Source: an uncultured Bacteroidales bacterium (lineage in GTDB: Bacteria; Bacteroidota; Bacteroidia; Bacteroidales; UBA932). From it: 39,573 nt of DNA. Under the pieces are notes generated by a model. The model saw nothing but the letters and a program-made list of their open reading frames with translations. It was not told the DNA's origin and ran no database searches. Numbering within the stretch: the stretch's first letter is position 1; every line of letters starts with the position of its first letter. Positions 32,275 to 39,573 of this stretch are shown here, in pieces. Where the stretch lies: assembly GCA_937900465.1 (NCBI GenBank), contig CALCEJ010000144.1, positions 1 to 39,573 of the forward strand. Reading direction: 5' to 3'. The position numbers and the translations under genes are program-made.

Positions 32275-33585
32275 TTATTCATACTGGTACTTCCTGAACC
32301 ATATGTCGAATATGTTGAATCCGACGTGGAACGAGAAGAACGTTTCCTTTACCGGAGCTCCTCCGAGGCCGGTATATCCGGCTTCCAGGGCGACCGTGAG
32401 TCCATTATACCAAATGTACACGGGAAGTGTTGCTCCAATAGTTATGCCAACCGTGCCCAGCGGCTTTCCGTCCACCTTGTAATAAGACTGCTCGAAGTAC
32501 GCTCCGGCGCGGTATGTCGCGCGGTTAAGGTAGTGACGGATATCGTTTGCGTTAGGGACGATTTCAAAGCCTCCGCGGATGGATTGGGCTATTCCTCCGG
32601 TAAAGGGATGAGAACTGTTGTTCATAAAGCCGCGGAAGGAGTCGAATCCCGTTCCGGTCCAGTTGCCGCGGGTATAGTCCATCTGTACTGCCCACTTGTC
32701 TCCCTTCCGGAAGGAAAGTCCTGCTCCGAGTTCGTCTCCGAACGACAGGCCTTCGCCCTTCAGGGGGGTCTCAGCACGGGAAATGCGGTTTCCGTCCGAG
32801 GACATTGACCAGTAATCGTAAGCGATGGATTGGCCGCGCATTGCGGCTTTCATACGGTAGGTGGCGCCAAGGGAAAGCTTGTAGTTTCCGCCAAGGGGCT
32901 GCTCGTACTGCAGGCCGAATTTGACGGTGGAAGCTTTAACCTGGATAGTGTCTCCGGCGGCTATGCTCCTGAAAGAACTCTCGGAAAAAGAAACACTTGA
33001 GTACTTGTCGATATTACCGAACAGGAACATATACTGCGCGCCTATCGAGAGGCGGTTCCAAAGGGTTACTCCGCCCCCGGCGAACAGCTGGTAAACGCTG
33101 CCGGTACCGCCGGCCGCATATGTACGGCTGCCGGTATAGCCTATGCTGGATTCGCCTTCGGAAGACTTTTCAGTAGTCGTTGTGCTGTATCCTATATCGC
33201 TGAAAGGGGTAAGGCCCACCATAAAAGCGGCGTTCCTCCACAGCGGGAAGGAAATTGCGAAATCGCTGATATTGTAGATATTGCCTATGCCCTTTGAGTT
33301 TCCGTCACGGAACAGGGACGCCTTTCCGGACAGGCCGAAGTCCGCCATAAAGGAGAGGGAGTCACGGGCCGTTACCGACGCGGGATTAAGGATGTTCATA
33401 AAGCGGTGATTCCTGTCCGCTATACCCGTACCGCCACGGCTGAAAGAATAAGCGTTTCCAAGGCTGTGAAGGTTTCCTATCCCGTATACGGAATAAGGGG
33501 AGTACCCGCTGAAGGTACCCTCCGTCTGGGAATATGCCGCTACCGAAAACAGAATTCCGGCCACGGCCGCTGCTATCCTTCTCAT
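32275..33585 (-). CDS. Outer-membrane beta-barrel protein (OmpP1/FadL-like)
   Basis: A 436-residue protein with a signal peptide (MRRIAAAVAGILFSVAAYSQ). The mature part starts GTFSGYSPYSVYGIGNLHS and has the RGGTGIADRNHRFMNILNPAS segment, similar to the N-terminus of FadL/OmpP1-type proteins in Bacteroidota, followed by many amphipathic strands. It is probably an outer-membrane channel; substrate unknown. Start at 33585, 1 nt after the coaX TAA and preceded by AGAGG; the two upstream in-frame ATGs (33600, 33612) lie inside coaX. Coupled to coaX upstream and followed 17 nt later by the TPR gene. Confidence 0.82.
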   Translation of the reverse strand: MRRIAAAVAGILFSVAAYSQTEGTFSGYSPYSVYGIGNLHSLGNAYSFSRGGTGIADRNHRFMNILNPASVTARDSLSFMADFGLSGKASLFRDGNSKGIGNIYNISDFAISFPLWRNAAFMVGLTPFSDIGYSTTTTEKSSEGESSIGYTGSRTYAAGGTGSVYQLFAGGGVTLWNRLSIGAQYMFLFGNIDKYSSVSFSESSFRSIAAGDTIQVKASTVKFGLQYEQPLGGNYKLSLGATYRMKAAMRGQSIAYDYWSMSSDGNRISRAETPLKGEGLSFGDELGAGLSFRKGDKWAVQMDYTRGNWTGTGFDSFRGFMNNSSHPFTGGIAQSIRGGFEIVPNANDIRHYLNRATYRAGAYFEQSYYKVDGKPLGTVGITIGATLPVYIWYNGLTVALEAGYTGLGGAPVKETFFSFHVGFNIFDIWFRKYQYE

Positions 33586-33586
33586 C

Positions 33587-34306
33587 TTACCTCTTGCCAT
33601 ACTGTCCTGCAATTATTGCAAGCCCCATTGAAACAAGGTTACAAATTACAAAGATGGAGTTTTTCATCCTTTTTGCAAAATAATTCGCGTCTCCTCCGGT
33701 AAACACAACTATATTGTCCGGGCTGAGGCTCAGGTAGCCGTTAATTTCAAAGACTATGCCTGTAACGACTCCGGCTTCAATCGAAGTTTCCTGGGTTGTA
33801 CCCGTCACCGGCGGCTCTTCGGGAAAATTCAGGACCGGAAGGGAACGGGAATAGCGGCCAAGCGCCTTGAAGCGGGTACGGCACCCGAGCGAAATGTTTC
33901 CGCTCTGGTAGAGACCGTCGGAGGATATGAAATCTATCGTCAGGGTAGTTCCGAAGTCAACTATCGTCGAGGGTTTCCCATTGAAGAGGTAACGGACCGC
34001 TATTATGGATGCAGCCCTGTCGCCGCTGAGGAATCCCGGGAGGGAATTCCGCTGCGAGACGTCTTTATGGGCCGGGTCCATTATGACAAGTTCGCCGCAT
34101 TCTGCGCGGAGTATGTCCATATCTTGTTCCGATATTTCCGTACCGGAGCATACTACCATAACGTCCGGCTTCTGCTTGGCGGTGACGGAGAGGATGAAGT
34201 CCATAGTCTTCTCCCCCTGGTAACGGAATGTCTTTCCGAGCGTGATTCCGTCAGCCCAGGCCGCCTTAAGGGCAGTGTTTCCTATTTCAACAAGCAGATT
34301 CGCCAT
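33587..34306 (-). CDS. coaX: Type III pantothenate kinase
   Basis: A 239-residue acetate-kinase-fold enzyme for the first step of coenzyme A synthesis. EIGNTALK at 7-14 is the phosphate-binding segment, GDRAAS at 95-100 carries the likely catalytic Asp96, and DFGTTLTIDFI (117-127) followed by GNISLGCRTRFKAL are the remaining family motifs. Size is normal. It starts 19 nt after the mfd stop. A TAAATTCG box (34321-34314 on the minus strand), 7 nt before the ATG, could give a leaderless transcript. Confidence 0.94.
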   Translation of the reverse strand: MANLLVEIGNTALKAAWADGITLGKTFRYQGEKTMDFILSVTAKQKPDVMVVCSGTEISEQDMDILRAECGELVIMDPAHKDVSQRNSLPGFLSGDRAASIIAVRYLFNGKPSTIVDFGTTLTIDFISSDGLYQSGNISLGCRTRFKALGRYSRSLPVLNFPEEPPVTGTTQETSIEAGVVTGIVFEINGYLSLSPDNIVVFTGGDANYFAKRMKNSIFVICNLVSMGLAIIAGQYGKR

Positions 34307-34313
34307 AGGGCTG

Positions 34314-34321
34314 CGAATTTA
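34314..34321 (-). promoter_or_regulatory. Possible -7 box for coaX
   Basis: TAAATTCG on the minus strand, one mismatch from TAnnTTTG, ends 7 nt before the coaX ATG, the same geometry as at galM and thyA. No clear -33 element. If real, it drives coaX and the envelope genes independently of mfd. Confidence 0.3.
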
Positions 34322-34325
34322 GCTA

Positions 34326-37300
34326 TTATTCAAATCTTTTCAAAATATCGTGGGCCCGACGGAGAGATTCCACCCCCCTTGTCACAATCCTGAGGCGCCC
34401 GCCGTCCTGGTTGAATTTATATCCCGGGCCCATCGCCGTCGCCTTTTTCATAACCTTCTCAAAGACAGGGCTCTTGTAATATGGTGACATAGGGTTCGTG
34501 ACAAAGAACATAATCAGCATTCCGTTCTTGATTATTATCTTGTCGAATCCGAGCCTCTCTCCGGCGTTCCTTATCTTTACCACGTAGAAAAGGTTCGACA
34601 CCTCGTCCGGAACGGCGCCGAAGCGGTCTTCCAGCTGGGAATACAGGCGGTCTATCTCCCTGGAGGATTTCATCGCGTCAAGCTGCTTGTATATCCGGAT
34701 CTTTTCTGCGCTTATGTCTATGTATGTGTCTGGAATAAATGCAGGCTTATCCGTCTCAATCGTACAGTCCTCGACGAACTTCTGCTCGAGGGAATCGCTT
34801 CTGAATCCTGTTTCAATCCCTATTTCCTCCATCGCCTCCGCAAGGATCTTCTGATAAGTTTCAAGGCCCATATCGGAGATGAAACCGCTTTGCTCAGCGC
34901 CAAGCAGATTGCCAGCCCCCCGGATATCCAGATCCTGCATAGCGATGTTGAATCCGCTTCCAAGGTCCGAGAACTCTTCAATTGCGCGGAGACGGCGCCG
35001 CGCGTCGTCCGTTATGGACACAAGAGGCGGAACTATGAGGAAGCAGAAGGCCTTTCGGTTGGACCTTCCTACCCGGCCGCGAAGCTGGTGAAGGTCTGAA
35101 AGGCCTATGTTATGGGCCTGGTTTATTATTATGGTGTTTGCGTTAGGAATATCGAGGCCGTTCTCTATGATGGTTGTACAAAGAAGTAGGTCGAAGTCTC
35201 CGCGAATAAAACCAAGCATCCTGTCCTCGAGTTCCTTCGGGGCCATTTGACCGTGGGCCACACAGATTTTCATATCTGGAACGAGCCTGTGGAGGATTTC
35301 TTCGATTGAGGGTAGTTCCTCAACTTTGTTGTGGAGGAAGAAAATCTGTCCGCCCCGGTTGAGTTCATATTCTAGGATGGACTTTATTTCAGCTTCGTCG
35401 AACATTATAATCTCCGTCTGGACGGGGATGCGGTTAGGCGGCGGCGTGTTTATGATGCTGAGGTCGCGGGCCCCGAGAAGGGAGAACTGGAGGGTCCTGG
35501 GGATAGGTGTAGCGGTAAGGGTAAGGGTATCGACGCTTTCTTTCAGGTGCCGAAGCTTTTCCTTTGCGCTTACGCCGAATTTCTGCTCTTCATCTATGAT
35601 AAGAAGGCCAAGGTCCTTGAATTTGAAACCGTCCCCCAGTATCTTGTGAGTGCCTATAAGTATATCTATCTGTCCCTCGGAAAGTTTTCTCTTTATTTCC
35701 GTTATTTCTTTCGCCGTCCTCAGGCGGCTTACGTATTCGACGGTGCAGGGAAGGTCTTTAAGGCGAGCCTTGAAGGTTTCAAAATGCTGGAGTGAAAGGA
35801 TCGTGGTAGGTACAAGGACCGCCACCTGTTTACTGTCGTAAACGGCCTTGAAAGCGGCCCTGACAGCCACTTCCGTCTTTCCGAACCCAACATCGCCGCA
35901 TACGAGACGGTCCATCGGGCAGTCGTCCTCCATATCTGCCTTGACCGCTGCCGTCGCTTTCTCCTGATCCGGCGTATCTTCGTACATAAAGGAGGATTCC
36001 AGTTCCTGCTGGAGATAAGTGTCAGCTGAGAAAGCGAATCCCCTGGATGCCTTCCGTTTAGCGTAAAGTGCTATCAGTTCCTTTGCTATATCCTTTACCT
36101 TGGACTTCGCTCCGCTCTTGAGGTTAGTCCAGGCGCGGGAACCCAGCCTGTTTATCCTCGGGACTTCTCCTTCCGCACTGCGGTAACGGGATATCTTATG
36201 GATTGCGTGGACGGATACAAAGACTACATCGTTGTCCTTGTACATTATCTTCACGACCTCGTGGAAGCGTCCCTTATCGTCTTTCATCTTGACAAGTCCG
36301 CCGAATATCCCGATTCCGTGGTCTATATGGACAACATAGTCGCCTATGTTGAATGATGTAAGTTCATTAAGGGTAAGCTGTTCGCTCTTTTCGACGCTCC
36401 TCCGGAGCCGCACACGCTGGAAACGGTCGAATATTTCGTGGTCTGTATAGCAGCAGATGCGGTTTTCATTATCGATAAAGCCGCTGTGGATGCTGCTTCC
36501 GGGGACGAACTCCGGGAAAACCGTAAAGTTTTCCTCTTTCATTATGGCCCTCAGGCGGTCCAGCTGCTTCTCTTTTTCTCCGAAAATAACAACCCTGTAC
36601 CCCTGCTCCATCCTTCTTGATATATCCTCAAGAAGAAGGTCGAAGTTTTTGTTGAAAACCGGCTGCGGAGTTATATAAAACTGAATTTTTCCTGCTTCTA
36701 CGCCACTGAGAGGGGGGTCGATGTAAACTTTTTGAAAGTTTCCCGATTCTTCGAAGAAGGGTTTTCCGCTATACATATCCGAAGAATCAAGCCACAGTGT
36801 CGTGCTTTTCGGGAGTATGGAAAGTATGGAAACCTCCCCTCCTTCCGTGGAAGAAATATCCGGGATGATATCCGCTACATCCGGTTTATCAATTGAGAGC
36901 TGAGTGTTACAGTTGAATATGGTAATCTTGTCAACCTCGTCGCCGAAGAAAGATATGCGGTAGGGATTTTCTATGGAATAAGAGAAAATGTCTATAACCG
37001 ATCCCCTTACCGCATATTGTCCGGGTGCGCTTACAAAATCAACCTTTTCAAAGCCCATTTCCGCAAGGCGGTCCCTGACGGTGGAAAAACCCGCGTTTTC
37101 ATTCATATGGACGGTCAACATTGACATTTCCATATTTCCGACAGGCGGGATCCCTTCCTCAAGGGCTTCAGGATATGTTACAATGAATGTTTTTCCTTCT
37201 TTCCAGGACATAATCTTCCCTATGGCGGAGGTTCTCTGGACGGAAAGCGAAGATTTATAGTTGGATCTTGCGACTGCCTTACCGGAATCAGGAAGATAGA

Positions 37301-37514
37301 ATACACAGTCACCTTCAGTCAGGTTATAAAGGTCAGACGCTGCATATTCTGCGGCCTCCCTCGTTGGTAGTATTATAAGGTTTATACCTTCCTTGGCGGA
37401 TTCTGACACGACAAACCACCGCGCGGAAAGAAAAAGGCCGGTGCAGAAGATTTCTCTTCTACGGCTTAATTCTTTTCGCAGGTTACCGGAAGCTGCTTCA
37501 CTTATCTTTATCAT
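34326..37514 (-). CDS. mfd: Transcription-repair coupling factor Mfd
   Basis: This 1062-residue DNA translocase removes stalled RNA polymerase and recruits UvrA for repair. It has an N-terminal UvrB-like region (VFYLPDSGKAVARSNYKSS...), an RNA-polymerase-interacting CarD-like domain in the centre (NIGDYVVHIDHGIGIFGGLV), then the RecG-like helicase: Walker A GDVGFGKTEVAVRAAF, IGTHKILGD, the DEEQ box, TATPIPRTL, GRVGRSNRKAFCF, and the TRCF C-terminal domain. Slightly shorter than E. coli Mfd (1148). Start taken at ATG 37514 (MIKISEAASG), since the longer frame begins with TTG at 37616 inside an AT-rich spacer. No Shine-Dalgarno sequence is seen. Confidence 0.96.
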   Translation of the reverse strand: MIKISEAASGNLRKELSRRREIFCTGLFLSARWFVVSESAKEGINLIILPTREAAEYAASDLYNLTEGDCVFYLPDSGKAVARSNYKSSLSVQRTSAIGKIMSWKEGKTFIVTYPEALEEGIPPVGNMEMSMLTVHMNENAGFSTVRDRLAEMGFEKVDFVSAPGQYAVRGSVIDIFSYSIENPYRISFFGDEVDKITIFNCNTQLSIDKPDVADIIPDISSTEGGEVSILSILPKSTTLWLDSSDMYSGKPFFEESGNFQKVYIDPPLSGVEAGKIQFYITPQPVFNKNFDLLLEDISRRMEQGYRVVIFGEKEKQLDRLRAIMKEENFTVFPEFVPGSSIHSGFIDNENRICCYTDHEIFDRFQRVRLRRSVEKSEQLTLNELTSFNIGDYVVHIDHGIGIFGGLVKMKDDKGRFHEVVKIMYKDNDVVFVSVHAIHKISRYRSAEGEVPRINRLGSRAWTNLKSGAKSKVKDIAKELIALYAKRKASRGFAFSADTYLQQELESSFMYEDTPDQEKATAAVKADMEDDCPMDRLVCGDVGFGKTEVAVRAAFKAVYDSKQVAVLVPTTILSLQHFETFKARLKDLPCTVEYVSRLRTAKEITEIKRKLSEGQIDILIGTHKILGDGFKFKDLGLLIIDEEQKFGVSAKEKLRHLKESVDTLTLTATPIPRTLQFSLLGARDLSIINTPPPNRIPVQTEIIMFDEAEIKSILEYELNRGGQIFFLHNKVEELPSIEEILHRLVPDMKICVAHGQMAPKELEDRMLGFIRGDFDLLLCTTIIENGLDIPNANTIIINQAHNIGLSDLHQLRGRVGRSNRKAFCFLIVPPLVSITDDARRRLRAIEEFSDLGSGFNIAMQDLDIRGAGNLLGAEQSGFISDMGLETYQKILAEAMEEIGIETGFRSDSLEQKFVEDCTIETDKPAFIPDTYIDISAEKIRIYKQLDAMKSSREIDRLYSQLEDRFGAVPDEVSNLFYVVKIRNAGERLGFDKIIIKNGMLIMFFVTNPMSPYYKSPVFEKVMKKATAMGPGYKFNQDGGRLRIVTRGVESLRRAHDILKRFE

Positions 37515-37713
37515 TGTTGAAAAACCTGTTGATAACCCTGTTAAAAAAGTGTCAGTATTTCCGTCTTTTGTTTTTTCAACAATCAACAAACAGCGGAACG
37601 GGGGTGTTTTTAACAACCTAAATCATTATCAATAATTTGATTTTTAATGATTTACTGACATTTTTCAACATTTCAACAGCACGTATAACAACAAATTATC
37701 TAAAAATAAAAGT
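37515..37713. other. AT-rich divergent spacer with repeated TTTTTCAACA and DnaA-box-like words
   Basis: Between mfd (-) and the ruvB promoter (+). TTTTTCAACA occurs at 37524-37515 on the minus strand and at 37572-37581 and 37661-37670 on the plus strand. Near copies are TTTCAACAG (37671-37679) and ATCAACA (37582-37588). TTATCAACA on the minus strand (37535-37527) is one mismatch from the DnaA box TTATCCACA. The stretch is far more AT-rich than its neighbours. It could be a regulatory region or, more speculatively, an origin. No clear mfd promoter is visible. Confidence 0.5.
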
Positions 37714-37741
37714 TATATTTGTAAATCTAAAAACCCGGAGG
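37714..37741 (+). promoter_or_regulatory. ruvB -7 box and Shine-Dalgarno sequence
   Basis: TATATTTG at 37714-37721 is a perfect -7 box; no clear TTG is present 20 bp upstream. GGAGG at 37737-37741 lies 10 nt before the ATG at 37752, one of the few good Shine-Dalgarno matches in the window. Confidence 0.6.
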
Positions 37742-37751
37742 ACGTTTTACG

Positions 37752-38786
37752 ATGGACGAATTCGACCCGCGCGAGAGTTCAGCGCACAAAGATAATGAAT
37801 TGGACGGAATAATCAGACCGCAGACCCTGGATGATTTTACCGGACAGAATGAAATAGTTTCGAACCTTGGTATATATATCAAAGCGGCGAAAATGAGGGG
37901 TGAGGCGCTGGATCACGTACTTTTCCACGGGCCTCCCGGACTGGGAAAGACTACCCTTGCACATATCATTGCAAACGAGATGGGCGTCGGGATGAAGGTT
38001 ACGTCAGGACCTGTGCTTGCAAAGCCTGGGGATCTGGCGGGGCTTCTGACGGGACTCGAGGAAGGGGACGTGCTGTTCATAGATGAAATCCACAGGCTGT
38101 CTCCTGAGGTTGAGGAATACCTGTATTCCGCGATGGAGGATTTTGTAATTGATATAATGATTGACAAAGGGCCCGGGGCCCGAAGCGTCAGGATATCCCT
38201 GAATCCATTCACCCTCATAGGCGCGACAACCCGAAGCGGCCTTCTTACCGCTCCTCTTCGTGACCGTTTCGGTATCACTTGCGCCCTGGAGTATTACGAT
38301 ACGAACGAGCTCCGGAGAATTGTAAAAAGGAGCGCCGGTATACTTGATATTGAAATAGATGAAGAAGCTGCCGGGGAGATAGCGATGAGAAGCCGCGGTA
38401 CGGCGAGGATTGCAAATGCGCTCCTGAAAAGGGTGCGTGACTTCGCCCAGGTTCTCGGAGACGGCAACATCGACCTTGACATAGCCCGCTTCGCCCTCGA
38501 TAAACTGAAGATAGACAAGAGGGGACTTGATTCAATAGACAATAAGATACTTAGGACGCTTATCACTACTTTCAAAGGCGGGCCGGTCGGAGTCGGGACT
38601 CTCGCTACGTCAATCAGCGAGGATACCGGAACGCTGGAAGAGGTATATGAGCCATTCCTTATCAAGGAAGGATTCATAGTGAGGACCCAGAGGGGACGCG
38701 TGGCCACGGAACTTGCATACCGTCACCTTGGGCTCGATGAATATATGAAGGCGTCTTCTCCGGAAGAAACCGGAAATCTTTTTTGA
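37752..38786 (+). CDS. ruvB: Holliday junction branch migration helicase RuvB
   Basis: This 344-residue AAA+ motor acts with RuvA and RuvC to move Holliday junctions in recombination repair. Walker A GPPGLGKT is at 60-67, Walker B DEIHRLSP, sensor/arginine-finger segment GATTRSGLLTAPLRDRFG, and the C-terminal winged helix (ISEDTGTLEEVYEPFLIKEGFI-RTQRGR). The N-terminal IRPQTLDDFTGQ is typical. Normal length. It has its own promoter and ribosome-binding site; ruvA and ruvC are not adjacent, which is common in Bacteroidota. Confidence 0.97.
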   Translation: MDEFDPRESSAHKDNELDGIIRPQTLDDFTGQNEIVSNLGIYIKAAKMRGEALDHVLFHGPPGLGKTTLAHIIANEMGVGMKVTSGPVLAKPGDLAGLLTGLEEGDVLFIDEIHRLSPEVEEYLYSAMEDFVIDIMIDKGPGARSVRISLNPFTLIGATTRSGLLTAPLRDRFGITCALEYYDTNELRRIVKRSAGILDIEIDEEAAGEIAMRSRGTARIANALLKRVRDFAQVLGDGNIDLDIARFALDKLKIDKRGLDSIDNKILRTLITTFKGGPVGVGTLATSISEDTGTLEEVYEPFLIKEGFIVRTQRGRVATELAYRHLGLDEYMKASSPEETGNLF

Positions 38787-38813
38787 TAAAGAGTGGAAAA
38801 ATGCGTAAAATTG
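38782..38813 (+). promoter_or_regulatory. Putative sdhA promoter overlapping the ruvB stop
   Basis: TTTG at 38782-38785 and TAAAATTG at 38806-38813 (one mismatch from TAnnTTTG) are 20 bp apart. The predicted start near 38820 leaves an 18-nt leader to ATG 38838. The -33 element overlaps the ruvB stop codon. Confidence 0.5.
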
Positions 38814-38837
38814 CAGACTCAAACGAAAAATCAGAAT

Positions 38838-39573
38838 ATGGCCGACAAAAAACTCATTTCGAAGATTCCTGACGGACCCCTTGCTGAAAAATGGTCCAAG
38901 CGCAAGGCTGAAATCAGAATTGTATCTCCAAACAACAAGAGAAAACTTGAGGTTATAGTCGTAGGTACCGGTCTTGGAGGAGCATCCGCAGCCGCATCGC
39001 TTGGCGAGCTGGGATACAATGTCAAGATTTTCTGCATCTCCGACTCTCCCCGCCGCGCACACTCCATAGCGGCCCAGGGCGGTATCAATGCAGCAAAGAA
39101 CTACCAGAACGACAATGACTCAATCTACCGCCTCTTCTACGATACGATCAAGGGAGGTGACTACCGCAGCCGCGAGGCTAACGTATACCGTCTCGCTGAG
39201 GTAAGCGCGGCCATCATAGACCAGTGTGTAGCCCAGGGCGTCCCTTTCGCCCGTGAATACGGCGGATACCTTGCAAACCGCTCCTTCGGAGGCGTACAGG
39301 TATCTCGTACTTTCTACGCCCGCGGACAGACCGGCCAGCAGTTGCTGCTCGGTGCTTACGCAGCCCTCAACAAGGAAATAGCAGCCGGATCCGTAAAGAG
39401 TTATCCCCGTCACGAGATGCTTGACCTCGTTATAATCAATGGTGAGGCTAAGGGTATCATCGCCCGTAACCTCGTCACCGGCGAAATCGAGCGTTTCGGA
39501 GCTCACGCTGTAGTGCTTGCAACCGGAGGTTATGGAACTACATATTTCCTCTCCACCAATGCAATGAATTCAA
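38838..39573 (+). CDS. sdhA: Succinate dehydrogenase/fumarate reductase flavoprotein subunit (5' part)
   Basis: The frame is open from ATG 38838 to the window end, 245 residues so far. It is the FAD subunit that interconverts succinate and fumarate, feeding the quinone pool; in anaerobic Bacteroidota it mainly works as fumarate reductase. The dinucleotide-binding motif VVGTGLGGASAA is at 41-52, and His75 in RRAHSIAAQGG is the residue expected to bind FAD covalently. RFYARGQTGQQLL-like and VLATGGYGTTYF segments follow. The RRAHSIAAQGGINAAKNYQ stretch points to the type-B (Wolinella/Bacteroides-like) enzyme. The usual cytochrome b gene does not lie upstream here; ruvB does. Confidence 0.95.
   Translation, partial: MADKKLISKIPDGPLAEKWSKRKAEIRIVSPNNKRKLEVIVVGTGLGGASAAASLGELGYNVKIFCISDSPRRAHSIAAQGGINAAKNYQNDNDSIYRLFYDTIKGGDYRSREANVYRLAEVSAAIIDQCVAQGVPFAREYGGYLANRSFGGVQVSRTFYARGQTGQQLLLGAYAALNKEIAAGSVKSYPRHEMLDLVIINGEAKGIIARNLVTGEIERFGAHAVVLATGGYGTTYFLSTNAMNS

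Noticed and set aside
37515..37616. Longer mfd start at TTG 37616
   Set aside because: The extra 34 residues lie in the AT-rich spacer, do not resemble Mfd and include its repeated TTTTTCAACA word; ATG 37514 gives a normal N-terminus.

Overview
The window looks like chromosomal core DNA from a member of the Bacteroidota, most likely a moderately GC-rich Bacteroidales; I cannot name the genus. The evidence is: Bacteroidota-type promoters (TAnnTTTG about 20 bp downstream of a TTG/TTTG) before many genes; few Shine-Dalgarno sequences; many lipoproteins with a signal peptide and Cys; families typical of the phylum (DUF4296, DUF5106-thioredoxin, DUF4832-type, Minpp-like phosphatase, CpXC); and a type-B succinate dehydrogenase/fumarate reductase flavoprotein. 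I saw no phage, insertion sequence, CRISPR array, tRNA or rRNA.

Layout. 1-1297 (-): partial zinc-metallopeptidase lipoprotein, divergent from a Minpp/phytase-like histidine phosphatase (1441-2727). 2771-8275 (+): ftsY, pheT, DUF4296 lipoprotein, COG0731-like radical SAM protein and deoC, closely packed and closed by a strong terminator. 8276-8693: the only gene-free stretch over 300 bp, with two inverted copies of a 35-nt palindromic element. 12163-8694 (-): thyA, folA, an NSS-family sodium symporter and a metallophosphoesterase lipoprotein in one tight operon, divergent from galM (12207-13274). An exported EEP-family nuclease/phosphatase (-) meets galM tail to tail and is divergent from a DUF4832-type lipoprotein (14326-15627).

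15709-23575 (+): galK followed with almost no spacing by two paralogous ~1000-residue proteins. Each has a signal peptide, a HExxH zinc-peptidase domain, a beta-propeller-like middle and an outer-membrane beta-barrel-like C-terminus. A small CpXC zinc-ribbon protein lies between them. This is the best candidate here for an undescribed system. 37514-23598 (-): mfd, coaX, an outer-membrane barrel protein, a TPR protein, LptC-like lipoprotein, PpiD-like foldase, ychF, a thioredoxin-like lipoprotein and a large MscS-family channel. This series combines envelope biogenesis with housekeeping.

37515-37751 is a short AT-rich divergent region rich in TTTTTCAACA and DnaA-box-like words. To its right lie ruvB and the first 245 codons of sdhA/frdA, which runs off the window. 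Genes on either side all point away from this AT-rich spacer, so I raise a replication origin as a speculative possibility.

Several start codons (ftsY, thyA, galM, perhaps coaX) sit only 6-7 nt after a TAnnTTTG-type box, which predicts leaderless or nearly leaderless mRNAs.
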